This document shows, piece by piece, positions 41,201-54,300 of a DNA stretch of 64,000 bases. The DNA is from Nematostella vectensis. Taxonomy: Eukaryota; Cnidaria; Anthozoa; Actiniaria; Edwardsiidae. The translations under genes were made by a program, and so were the position numbers. The notes beneath the pieces are model-generated. The model had not been told where the DNA came from. It did not search any database and worked only from the letters and a program-made list of their open reading frames with translations. Within the stretch, counting starts at the first letter, position 1, and the number at the start of each line of letters is the position of its first letter. Location of the stretch: NCBI RefSeq assembly GCF_932526225.1, contig NC_064035.1, forward strand, positions 1,032,501 to 1,096,500, given 5' to 3'.

Positions 41201-42808
41201 CTAATTTGCGTTGTTATTATTCGTAGTGTCTATTTGTTGCTGACAACCTGTAATTCAGTTACGACTGCAATTGAAAAAAAACCCGATTGATTGATATAAA
41301 ATTTAAGGGCCGTAGCGGGGGGTGGGGCACTGGGGACACGTGAACCCCCAATTTTTTCAAATATTATAAGGAAACGACCAGTGGGGGCGTGGCTGTGCCC
41401 CCATATTTTCTTAATGTTTCTGTTTTGCCCCCCTCCCTCCCCCAATGTTTCGAGGCCTGCTACGGCTCTGAATTTATTAGGAAACAACGTCGGAAAAGTA
41501 CCTCCCCCCCCCCCTTCCGCTGTATAATGGAAGGGGCTGGGATATATGCCATTGCTAGATAGCAGAGGGGTACCCCCCTGGCCCCCTTCCACTATAAATT
41601 GAGTAACAGTTACATATAAAGAAGGTCGAGATTTTGTCCATAAGAAGTTAAGTAACCAACATGGCCTCCTTCAAGACTCCTTCAATCTCACCGGAGTATG
41701 GGGTGGTTTTGATCCATTATGTTGAAGGCTCATTTCTATATTTTATGAGCAACAGTGATTTTTCTTCTCAAACAAAAAAAATATTTTAAAATTATTTTAA
41801 AAAATCTTGTAAAATTTTCGAAGAAACTTGAGAAAATGCATCAGGTTCTGAGCCTGTACTAGCGGTCGTTCGTTATATTTCTGAAAGCCATAAATAGTTT
41901 CAGTCATAAAGCAAGAAAAGTCACGCTATTACACCTCTGAGTAAATATAGTGTTCGGTCTTTTGGTTGCTAAGCCCGTTTTATTTTATATTAAAAACACA
42001 CACGAGAAAGGAAAATAGCCTTAGCCCTCTCTTGAAAACATTTTGATGATGCTTCGTTCGATACGGAAATTTGTCCGGCGGACTGCTTGTAAATGTATCA
42101 GCTGCAGTCGAATGGCTTCCTGTAATCGTCAACATAGTCGTAGTGCACCCAGTTGATATCAGGAGAAAAGTAAAAAAGCTCGCTTTTCATTAATCTACGC
42201 CCTTAGAAGTGCAGTTAAACAACTAGGATCGTCAGAAATAGTCTATTAACGAGAGAAAAGGTAGCCATTTTTGAGTGCCTCGTCATAAGAAAGACTTACA
42301 TGGGCGAATGGCGCTTTGAATTTCGCTTGGGAATGCTGCTCTCTGATTGGCTGATTGTGTAGAAGGCCTGGCTCTCGCGGCCCGTTCGCGGGGGGGCTTG
42401 TTGTTTCGCGCAAGTGCGATGCTAGTCGAACCAGGGTCAAAGCATGCACGGTAGCACGCTATACGGCCCAAATGGACTTACTTTTCTCACTATTTTAAAT
42501 TTTCTAAGCTGCCAGCCTCTGGAGTATTCATCCAGGAAGCTTTATTAATCTTTTGGCTGTCGGTAAAAATCGTTAAAACCCTTGTGGCGCCGCGCGAAAG
42601 TGGAAAAGTTGGGGGAAGTTTGGAGAATGTCGAAGTCTGATAGCCAGTGCATTCGACTTACTTTGCAGTCGTGAGAGGATCCAAATCTGACGCGAGTGGT
42701 CGCGAGGGCACCTCGAAAAGGCTGTTCAAACCCATCTCAAGGATAAATAATTGTCCAGGAATCTAAAGGGAGAATTGTTGTATCCGCAAGTTGTGTTTTT
42801 GGACTATA
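38291..42808. other. AT-rich intergenic region upstream of the KMT2C/D gene
   Basis: I see no gene. A YY1-type motif GCCGCCATCTTG lies at about 38547. A candidate MITE lies at 41305-41473. The interval 42330-42800 is GC-richer and leads into the KMT2 first exon, so it probably contains its promoter. Short ORFs here show no family resemblance. Confidence 0.5.
41305..41473. mobile_element. Short TIR element (MITE), about 170 bp
   Basis: It begins AGGGCCGTAGCGGGG and ends with GGCCTGCTACGGCTCT, whose complement AGAGCCGTAGCAGG matches the start. Both flanks read AATTTA, a possible target-site duplication. The interior is rich in G/C runs. Confidence 0.5.
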
Positions 42809-44191
42809 ATGTCTGGTAAGTTAAAAATACGAAGCGATCGGCTCTGCAAAACCCCACTGCTTATGTCAGCTTTGTCTCCATCTAATTCAAGTTGAAGTCT
42901 AAAGCATATGGCGAGTTTTACTTGTCCAAAATGTGATCATGGTAATCAAGAAGCAATGAACGGAATGATGATGTTCTAGCTGCACTATCAAATGCGTGAA
43001 AAGTTATAGTATGCTACTTCGTCTGCGGCGATCTTGCGACGACGCCATTTTTGTACGGTCCCAAACGGCGGCGCGAAGTTATTCGGCTCTGACAAAAGCT
43101 GTCTCGAATTCTCGAAGATTACGCCAGAATCTCGACTTGATTTTGTGTCTTTTGTAGCTATTGCTTTGAGTTTTTTTTGCTTAACGTTTTATAGGAAGAA
43201 AACTAGGGCAATGAAAAGGTTTTCTCTTGTTTCGGCATTTCGTGAGAACTGTGAACAACAGCGAACAGAAAATGTTGCTAGATTCTCTTGAAAGTCTGCT
43301 CTTATGGGCGTTGGACGGTATAAACAGAAAGCTGCTTTAAATCCTTACCAATGACTTAGAGAAATCGTTCAAAAAATTCGTATTGGTCTGCTTTCCAAAA
43401 GTGGGGGAAATTCTTTTCCTCCGTTTTAAAGGAAACAAAGAAATTCTATATGATTATATGAATAATTACTTTGCCTCAAGAAGTGAAGGCCGATGGAAAT
43501 AGTCAACTGTTCCCGTTTGGTGGCCGTGCACTATTTCTCAGGAGATTCCAGCGGAATTTCTTGTTGTCGAGATCGTTGCAAATTGCTTTAGGGATTGGGA
43601 GAATGCCTCTCTTCGCCAGAACTTCACCTGTAGCTGACGGAACATCTGCGTTGAACTCGACTTTCCATTATTAATGAGTGTTCATTTGTTGTACCAAGCG
43701 CTCTCTATAGCTCAGAAGACTAAAATAAATCTCGCACTAGAAAACCTATCCTCCTTGCACTGTTACCATTCTAACTTATGTTGTTATAACACGCGCTTTC
43801 AAACTGTTGCCTTTCCTCGGCGATCGTTCGAGCTTCGCCAACCCCTATCTGTTGCCTCTCTGCCAGCTACGAACGAAGCACAAAACATCTTACTCTCTTA
43901 AAATGAAAGGCCTAGTCTGTCAGAAACCTAGAAGGCCTGAAAGCACGTGTGATATCATCAATGCCATTTATTACTATGTTTGGAACGGTTTTCTTCTTAG
44001 GAAAGTAGATAGTAACCTCGATGTTTGCGTGTCCATTGATAAAAATTTCCCTATGGTGGTTTAAACTCCGTGCTGTCTGAGTTGTATTTACGCGTGTTTA
44101 TCTGCTCTAAAGATCGTCTTGTAATATTTGGGTTTTAACCGTAGGGCGATCGAAACGCGGGCCTAGAAGACCAAGGAACGCCGATACTCCG
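42809..44191 (+). CDS. KMT2C/D: KMT2C/D exons 1-2: start codon and basic N-terminus
   Basis: Coding exon 1 is only 7 nt (ATGTCTG, 42809-42815) before a strong GTAAGT. Exon 2 (44145-44191) starts after a GTAG and supplies GRSKRGPRRPRNADTP, an AT-hook-like RGPRRPR. Phase 1 joins cleanly. The next exon at 46828 continues in phase. Because coding exon 1 is so short, this start is a strong inference rather than proof. Confidence 0.7.
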
Positions 44192-45332
44192 GTGAGTCAA
44201 AGTCTGTTTTTATTCATCAAAACAATACTAAAGGGTAATTTGACGGTTTTAAATTTAAACTAAATACAATATTTTGTTGTTGTACCCCACTGCAAACCAT
44301 ATGCTTTAGTCCTGAGGATTTCCCTGATATTTTTTTTCAACGTTTTCAATAAGAGTACGTGAATTAGAATTATTGAAGCACATTAGGAATGGAAAACTGT
44401 ACGAGTTGTTGATGAAAATCTTTTTTTTGTCAAGCACATATTGTAACTACTACTATCACTACAACTGCACTCATCAATGAATTCCTAAATGACTTTTTAA
44501 GAAATATGATTTTGATCTATTGGAGTTTGTTACTATGGCCCTTTTATTGACACTCGCAAACATTTCCTGATTTTCATATTGTTATGCAATAACTTGTTGC
44601 TAGTTTCCTCACCAAATAAGTATAGGAAATCCCCCACATTATATCTAGAAAGACATTGCATTATACTTTGTCTTGCTAGCTACAATATGTAGCCAAGTAC
44701 AATTCATCCTCACAACATTTTATTATGAACATTTTATCAGTGTTTGTTTTTGAGATTGCTCATTTATAAGAAAACAACTTGATCCTAGTTTTAGTTATAT
44801 TTGTTTCAAGCTACCACAGATAAAATTAATTTGCATTTTGTCAAGTTGTACAAATTTTCTAGCTTCTAAACAACAAATGAAAAAAATAATAATTGCTGGT
44901 AAAGTACTATATAACTATGTAGATGTGTATGAAATCTCCAATATCATTAAAAGTAGCCATGTGAAATTGATAATGCTGGAAGCGGTGCAAAGGAGAGCGA
45001 TGCACATTATTTTCCCACAGACTGATTATTGCACGGCTCTTACCAATGCAGGGCTCATGTCCTTTTCTGCTCACCGTGATAGCCTCTGTGAGAGTTTTGT
45101 CACCAAAGCAAAGATATCACCTCCTCTAAACTATATCATTCCTAAAACTACAGAAGTCAACCATAGCTACTCACTCCAGTCTGGCTACATGCGTACCAAT
45201 AGGTTTCAAGGAAATACAGACAGGTTTAATAATTTTGTTAGTGTGCGATTTCAGTAATATTGTGTAAAGTAGTGGCGTGCATGACCCTTCACTGTAATTC
45301 AGACTTTTGTCTGCGAGAGTGTTGTAATAAAC

Positions 45333-45372
<40 letters not shown>

Positions 45373-48300
45373 ATACAGAAAGGTTAAAATGGAAATGAAC
45401 CTTGCAGTTCATGGTTCAACTCCACTATGTAATATTAAGATGGGTGATATAAATTGTTGACCCACTTTGCCTTGCTACTTGTACAAAGTTGTACCTGTAG
45501 CTATTGTTTTGGAAAAGAAATGAAAAAGTGTACTGCGCTATCCAGTTGAGAGTGAAACGGCAGTAGTTTTGTTTATACGTTTTGGCGTGGAAACAAATAG
45601 TTATGACGCCACAACTCAATGTTTTCAAGGTGCCAAAAACACTTAGGGTGCATCCGTTGAGGAATTGTAAAATGGAGCGAACAAATAATAAAGGCCGAAC
45701 ATTCAAACCAGGTTGTCCTCTCGGTAATATTTTAATAACATTGATAATAAACAATATGATTCAGGGCGAGTTTGACTCTGCCTCGATGTATTACACTCTT
45801 TTTTTATAAGAACGTCTAATTTTCATTTGAGGCTGAGGCTTATTTTTGGAGCATTTTAAGGCTTAATATGTTCTTAACCATGTTTTTAAATTTTATTGTA
45901 TATAAGAATATAATACCTGATGAATTATTAGAAAAGGAATTACACTTATGATCAATAGCAATAATAAGGTTGTTACAAGGAGAACAATTTGATTCTGCAT
46001 TTTAGAATGCATCAGGACTAAAAAAGTTCTGCTATCTGAGCCTCGGCACGTTCTTTTGCATCTTTTGGTGAAATCTCAGGCCAGATGTTCTTATAAAAAA
46101 AGTGTTTCCCGGAAAATTGACTATTTTTTCGTGAACAAGTTCAAAGTAAAATGTTCGTTGGTCACTAAAAGAGTTTAGTGCAAAATAAATACAATACAGT
46201 TTGTGCTTCCCTAAATCAACGAAAAATATTAAAAATCTTGGTCGTATTTGGCTTTAACATTAGTTTGGTTCATTGTCAAAAGAATTCTAGAGTCGAGACT
46301 GTGTCCTACAAACATTCCGACAGCACTTTGAATTGACTTATTGGACCAATTATATGGCTAGAAGCCCATAACACAACCACGCCACCACACAATGTTCTCA
46401 CGCTAAATCCCAAAATAGCTAAAAATGTGTTTTCGCGTGACATGCCACCCCAGAAGATCAGATAGCCTGCTCAAATTCCACTTTCCTTTTACCTAACAAC
46501 ATTCAAAGCTCGCCTTGGCAACATGCTGTTGTGACGTCAAATCTTTTACGCAAAAACTCATCGACAAAACTACTGGCGTTTCATGCTCAACTGGATAGCA
46601 CAGTAGAATGCATAAGTTATTTAGGTTATTTAGCTTTCTTTTAGATATAGCTTTCATCTTACTCACACATTTTGGCTCCCAAAATGATGGCAACAGTAGT
46701 TATCTTTGTCTTGCATTATAATCTTACTTACACCTCTGCCTTATAATTTTTATTTAGCAGGTGCAGTAAATTTATGCTCCTGTTGGTATATTTCAACTGT
46801 TTATTGAATACGCTTTCTTTTTTCCAGTTTACTCCCAGTCGGTGTATTCCACCAGCTTCCCCTCTAACACCTGATTCAGAGGAGGGATTTGTCATCACTG
46901 AACCATGCACGACCAAAAACAGGGGGCGCTCTAAGCCCTCTCCTCCTGTCAGGTCATCTCATCCTGTCAAGAAGACCAGGGTTAATGCACAGAGGTGAGA
47001 TAGAACTAGAAACTAGATATTTTTAGAAGCACATAACTATCTGTGTTTTTCTTACCTAATGTAATATCTGTGGCTGATAGCAAACTGAAGTCACCTATAC
47101 ATGCTGCTGGAGCAATGGGTATCGACATGCCAAGGCGTGAGGGTGAATGCATGACAGACCATAGAAAGGTAGCTATACAACTTTAATGTGACTCAATCAA
47201 TATAAGCAAATAAAACCATTTGTGGCCTAATTGAACTTCTTGACAGAATCTTGGCACAACTATTGTATTATGTTGTCTGGTATTTATTTGTTGTCTGGTA
47301 TTTATTTGTTGTGTTATTATGTTGTCTGGTATTTATTTGTTGTGTTTTTATGTTGTCTGGTATTTATTTGTTGTGTTATTATGTTGTCTGGTATTTATTT
47401 GTTGTTGTCTGGTATTTATTTGTTGTTTCCGGTGTGTAGGAGTCCCATTCCCTGATGGTGGATGCTATGGGTCAGCCTGTCCCCTTGTGTTGTCTGGTAT
47501 TTATTTGTTGTTGTCTGGTATTTATTTGTTGTTGTCTGGTATTTATTTGTTGTTTCCGGTGTGTAGGAGCCCTGTTCCCTGATGGTGGATGCTATGGGTC
47601 AGCCTGTCCCCTTGGATGCTAGTAGTGCTGTCCAACCATCTGATCTAGAAGAAGAGCTGTAAGTTATGTTTTTGCTTATCTGGAATGATAAGAGTATCAA
47701 GTAAGATACTCCTGTCATACATTCCTACAGTATGTTGTAAAAGTTCAGTTACTGGTATGTCTCATAGTTGTAAATGATACGCCTGACTAGGATACTCAAC
47801 TATGCAGGTTGTTAAAAGACAAGCTATGCGCATTCTGTAACTGTGGTCCTGAGCGGAGGATGTTCCAAGGCAAACTGCAACGCTGTGCTCCAACCCCAGG
47901 CTTCAACCCTTTCAAGAAAACTGCCCAGAACACCACCCAACAACAACCAAACTTTGAGATGGTACCCAGTGAGCCAGCAGACATGGGAAAGGAAGCCATG
48001 GATGATGTTCCCCTTCCACAGCCAATGGTACATAGGCGTGGTCCAGGCAGGCCCCCAGGTAGAGGTAGAAAGAAAGGAGCCGTTGTTATTGGACTTCCCC
48101 TTCGAAACAGTTCGCAGAACATGACACCCGACAAGTACACCTTTGGTACAGTGAAGGAGCATGAAGTTCATGAAGCATTTGAAAGTGATGGCTCAGTGTG
48201 GGCCCATCACTGCTGTGCCTCCTGGTCAGAGGGTGTTTGCCAAACTGACTCTTATGATCTGGTTAATGTTGACAAGGCAGTCTATCAGGCCATGACAGAG

Positions 48301-51300
48301 GTAAGTCTATGATGTACCTCTAAGCTTGTATAACCAACTCACTAGATTAAAGATGATGGTGTATCCAACTCGCTTATTGAATGTTCATGATTTTGACTTT
48401 TTTTCTGATGAGGGTTTTAACACCTTTTAACAATGTCTACTTATTGTTGTTAACAGTGATATGTTATTGATTATTTCAATTTAGCGATGTGCCCACTGCA
48501 GTCGATTTGGAGCCAGTGTGGTATGCCAAGTCCCTAGGTGTGGTAGAACATACCACTACCCATGTGCAGCTAGTGCTGGTGCATTCCAGGTACAGTCTCA
48601 ACCTTGTTGGACATCAGTTTGCAATGGTTTTCATGTGGTTCTAATGATTGAGATTGATTGCTACAAGTATGCTTGAGAGTTCATCAAACATATTATTTTA
48701 TAGTGCAAAGAAGATACAAAAAGAAATTACAAATGACTTTATTTTCACTGCAGCATGACAGAACCTCATTCAGTAGTTGTCTCTATAAGACGGTTTCAAA
48801 ATTGTCTTTCTTTGTTTTCAAATATTTTAAGGCTTTCTACTGGAAACTGTAGTTTTTCACATGGCTTGTTAATCTGCAATGGACCAATTATCCTTAAAAG
48901 ATTTGTTGAGGCTTTAGTAAGCCAATCAGAATCTCTATTATTTCATATTTTTTTCAGGAAATTCACTCCATGACAATGCTTTGTCCAGACCACTTGGAAG
49001 ATGCAGGTCGTCTTGGTAAGTCTTGCTAGTTTTCTATGCACCCTACCTACTGTATTTACCGGCGTATAATCTGCACCCCAATTTTCAAGGCCTTTTTCAG
49101 AAGAAAATTCGAAAACCCGCATATAATATGCACCCCAATAGAAATAGAAGGAAATAAGAAACAACCTAAAAAGAAACATAAGTACGTTTAGAATACCGTT
49201 TACTGCATTATTTTTAAGCGATTTTGTGACTGTTTCCAGGCTCTTACACAGGATTGGCTGAGGGGGGGGGGTAGTATCATATGGTATCATATGGAAAAAA
49301 ACATAGTTTTTGAAGATTCCTCAATAAGAAATTACCCATATTTTGGCCGCCAAGGGGGGGGATGCGCGCACACCCTACACACACCCCTGTGTATGTGCCT
49401 GGTTTCTCACCTACAATGGGATCACTGCATTTTCTTATTGATTACCGCTATTTATCATATGGAGAACAATGGGTTCCGCGTATAATGCACACCCCGTTTT
49501 TCAAGGTCATTTTGGGAGTAAAAAAAGTGCGGATTATATGCTGGTAAATATGGTACCCTTAGGTAACACAACCAAAATCTGCTACAAAAGTTCCACTTTT
49601 AGCTGTTTTGCATCTGAGGAGCTAATGATTTTGATGTATCCTAAAAACTAGGTGGTGCAGAGGCACAGTGCTATCTCTGTGGAGAGGCCAAAGAGATTGC
49701 TGAGATGCTGTTCTGTACTAGCTGTGGTCGACACTATCATGGCCGCTGTCTAGATCCTGCTGTAGAAATTACTTCTCTTGTTCGCATGGGCTGGCAATGT
49801 CCAGACTGCAAAGTTTGTCAAGGATGCAGGTAAACACACTTCCCCGCACTCTTCAGGAATACCATGAATTGATTCTTAATGTGCTTATATTTCTGATATT
49901 GAGTTTGCTGAATGTCAGTCCAATTTAAACTTCTAAAGCTCACTAACACTAGCAATATCAAATAAGACTAGCTAAAAAAGAATATCAAAAAACCTTTCAA
50001 GAACACTTAGGTGACTCTTAAAACATGGCACACAATAAATTAGGTAACTTCATGTAAAGCTGGGAAAAAGTCAGTGACCTCACTTAAGGTGAATGGGTCA
50101 ACAATAACCAATCCAGGGCAAATATCAGTAAAAGCCTCGGTCGATACGCCAAAGCCTCAGTTTGATATTCCCCAGCATGACCTCACTCTCGGTTAGTAAG
50201 TAGTCATTATATGCCTATCTAGAGGGGCACAACATACTCTGTCAAACTCAATCAGGTTTTCTCTCAGGTCATTCCACAAACACAGCTTTACTGGAGGCAA
50301 CTGACTCCTGGGCATATAATATAGATGTTGGAAAAATCAATGCAGTACTATTTCTTGGCCTAAAAAAGGCATTCAATACCATTGACCACAAGATTCCCCT
50401 AGCTAAATTAAAACACTTTGGTATATCTGATAATGCTTTAGATAACCGAACACAACAGTGTTCTGTCAGTGGGTCCTTATCTGAAAGGCGTATATTGGCA
50501 CGTGGGGTCCCTTAGAGAACCATACTCGGTCTCTTCTGTTTTTACTTTACATCAATGATCTTCCAAATTCGTTATCAAATTGTAAACCCAGAATGTATGC
50601 CGATGATACGCATCTCACTCACGCAGGCAAGGGTATCAGCAGCATCAAGTTTTACCTTAATGAGGACTTGTTGAACATGCACAGTTGGCTAAACGCTTAC
50701 AAACTAACAATAAATATAACTATGACAGAGTTCATGTTAATAGGATCAAAATCAGACTAAATACCCACAACCCCCCCCCCCCCCCCCCAACAGTTACAGT
50801 AGACGGCAGTCCAGTCAAACAGGTTGAAACGACAAAATCACTTGGTGTGACAATTGACGATAAACTCAACTGGAAATATCAAATTGAAAACATTACAAAA
50901 AAGATTGCTTCAGGTATCGGCCATCAAGCGTATGAGGCACGGTACCTCAAGCCACTTAAAAAAATTATTAAGCACTAATTTAACCCCATTTCGAATATTG
51001 TGGCTTTGTATGGGGAAACTGTAGGGTTACCTTACAGGACAAATTACATAAATTTCAAAATCGAGCAAGATGCATGGTGACATTTTCAGATTATGACGCT
51101 GATGCTAGCCAATTGCTTGATGCTTTAAATTGGAAAAGTCTTAAATGCCAGCCCAATTCACAAAACGCCATGATAGTTTTCAAAAATCTACATGGGCTTG
51201 CTCCAAGATATCTGGGGGCTTCGAAGTTTTTTTTTTTTTAATTAACAAGCTATGACTTGAGAGACTCTGAGAACAAACTTAATGTTCCGAAACCAAGGAA

Positions 51301-54300
51301 ACAAATTTTCTATAAAAAGGGGCTTTAGCTGTACGGGTGTCACACTGTAGAACAGTCTTCCACGTAAGGCAAGATGCTCAGAGTCTTGAGTCTTTCAATC
51401 GCTCAGTATACACAGCATTTATGGAAAGCAGCTCTAAATTTAAATTAGCAAGATATGTATTATTAGAGTTATAGTTATTATGATATTGAGAATTTGTAAT
51501 TATACAGTGATATAGTTTTTTTAATACATTACTGGCAGAAAGTAATGCAACCGAAAACTGACTAATTTCGCCGAAAATTTGTCTATTGTTCTAATCCGAA
51601 ATATAGTGTATCTTCGCCGAAAATTCAGCTATAGTTTTTTCCGCAGTTTGCGCCACCCGAAATTTCAGCATCTGAAATTTTATTATTACAGCACACGACA
51701 CGCGATCACAAACAACACATGCGATGTCTATATTCCATACCTGTCAACTCTCCCGCATTAGGCGGGAGGCTCAAGATTTCGGACCCCTTCTCCCGCTCTC
51801 CCGCTTTTTAAGCAATTTCTATCACTTCCGGAAAATAATTAGATAGAAAAAATCATTATTTTGCCTATTTTCTATTAAAATATTTGAAACAACAATTCAC
51901 TTGCGTAGCACAATTTATCTAACACCCTTGTGAGATCTATAAGTGGATTAGTTCGCGAGAGCTTTGTATACGGCAAACGCCTGCAAGGTTAAACCCACCC
52001 TTCCCCCCAAACAAATGAATATACCCCACCCCTCCCCCCCAAAATTCCCAAGCCTTGAGATTTTTGGAGGTTGACAGGTATGATGTTCACAATCAGTTCA
52101 TGGTCGGTAATTCTAAACTCACGAAAGATAGACGATGCTAGGGTAAGCAAATTATGAAAACACAACTTGTTCCCTTTAAAAAAAAACACTTCATTTGTAA
52201 GGAAATTGTTTGGAGTTTCGCTTGCCTAATAACTTTCGCTTTGCTAATTTACCTACACTGTCTCGTTGCGACTTGGATAAGCAATGTTTAAATAAACACG
52301 ATAGAGAGTATCAAAATATACTTTACATGCAGAAATACAGTTGTATCTCAAATTAATGTAAAGATTATTTTGGTCTCTTTTCCGAACTGTTATTTTAAAC
52401 TAAAACTCTGTATGCAAAGCCACTGATTATACAAGTGTTTGTGGCCCGCGGAAAGAGTGTCGCCATAGCATTATCCAAGACAATGGAAATGTCACACATC
52501 TCTAGATTCAACTTGCCGTTCTAAAACTTCTCAATAACAATCATGGTATCTTATTCTGAAATATTTTGCTTTTCCTTTGCCTGATAGTTCTCTTATGCAG
52601 CAAAAATATTTTACAGGATGTTTATTTCATTCGAAGTTCCTTTAAATATGTTTCTTTTAATATGTTTGGCTGATGAATTCTCCATGTCAAAATAAAGTTT
52701 TCTTACTAACTTTACTTGCAAAGTTTACTTATTTACTTACAAAGTTTATTTACTTACTTTACTTGCAAAGTTTACTTACTTTACTTACATATTATGTTGC
52801 ATGACCTAATATTTCCAATTTTTACTGCAACCCTGGCCAACTAGGTTGCAATGAGACAAAGTTTGAAGATATTAAAAAATTGCTGTGTCCTTTTCTAACA
52901 GCCTTATGTTTCATTTCTTTCAATGTTAGTTGCTAATTGTGCTCAAGATAACCTGGGTAATTTGAGTTTGAATCACACTTCAACTGACAGAAGACAAAGA
53001 ATGTATTAGAATCCATGCTATTTAACAGGCCATCCATTCTAATATATCAATAACAATCATAAAGAAACTTCTTTTACTGCTTTTACAATTTTAAAATATT
53101 TTTCGCATTTTTCCATTAAAAATTATCGGAGATTTCACCATTATAGTTTCATGTAAAAAATTGCAATAATCTGTTACACACGTTCCAACCATTCTTGAAT
53201 AACTGATGTTAAATTTGAAAGCTATCACTGCAGCATTTTTTGTGCATGTTCAGTAAACGCTCTTTTAGCACCCTGTGGGCTTATTTAAAATGTTCTCCAG
53301 TTTGGGTGTTATTTTATATAAATATTTATTGAATAATTTATGGAAATTGATGTGTGCTTGACCAGGCAACCAGGTGATGACAATAAGATGCTGGTGTGCG
53401 ATGTGTGTGACAGGGGCTACCACACCTTTTGCCTGGATCCACCAATGACAACAATACCAAAGACAGGCTGGAAATGCTTGGTGAGCTTACTGTTATTCAA
53501 GTGTTTTTTTTCCAATATGTTTTGTGATATGTGTACACCTCAAACTTTGTTAACTCCTCATGTGTTTCTTACTCAGTCTTTTAGTTCTCAACAACGAAAA
53601 AAGGCACAAGCCTGTAAACTCTCAAATGTACAATAATATAATCTATCATATTTAACAGCTTATTAATTGAAATGATTTCCTTGTTGAATGTATAGAGCTG
53701 TCGGAGATGTGAAGACTGCGGCTCTAACACACCTGGAGGAGGGCCAACCTCACGCTGGCATAGGAACTACACTGTCTGTGATAGCTGCTACCAACAGAGG
53801 AATAAAGGGTTATTTTGTCCCCTTTGTGGAAGAGCCTATAGGCAGATCTCTGACGTGGCAATGGTAAAATGTGAAATCTGTGAGAAGTGGCTACATGCAG
53901 AGTGTGACAATGTTGACCCAGACACTTATCGATGTATTGACTCAAGGAAGATTCCTTATCACTGCCCAAGTTGCAGAGTTAAAAAGCATGAGGTGAGTTT
54001 GATTACCATATGTTCTTGTTTGATTTTATCTGATTCTACAGTAGCATCCACCCCACCCAATCCAAACAGGTAGCTATTAGAAAGGCATGTTTCTTTTTCT
54101 TTATGTTTGATCTCTGATATGTAAGGAAAATGTTTGAATCATGATCATTTGATAGTGACTCTGTAAGAGCAACTTGGAGCAAGTAGCGATAAACCCCCCC
54201 CTCTTAAATATGTCCCCCATCTCCCATTAAGCCTTTACAGTATTGGTCCGTTAAAAAGGTATTGCGATTTGGCTTTAACGAGGCTTTTATTTTTACAGAT

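Noticed and set aside
47231-47582. Hydrophobic ORFs rich in Tyr/Leu/Val/Cys
   Set aside because: Translation of the TTGTCTGGTATTTATTTGTTG tandem repeat, not a membrane protein gene.
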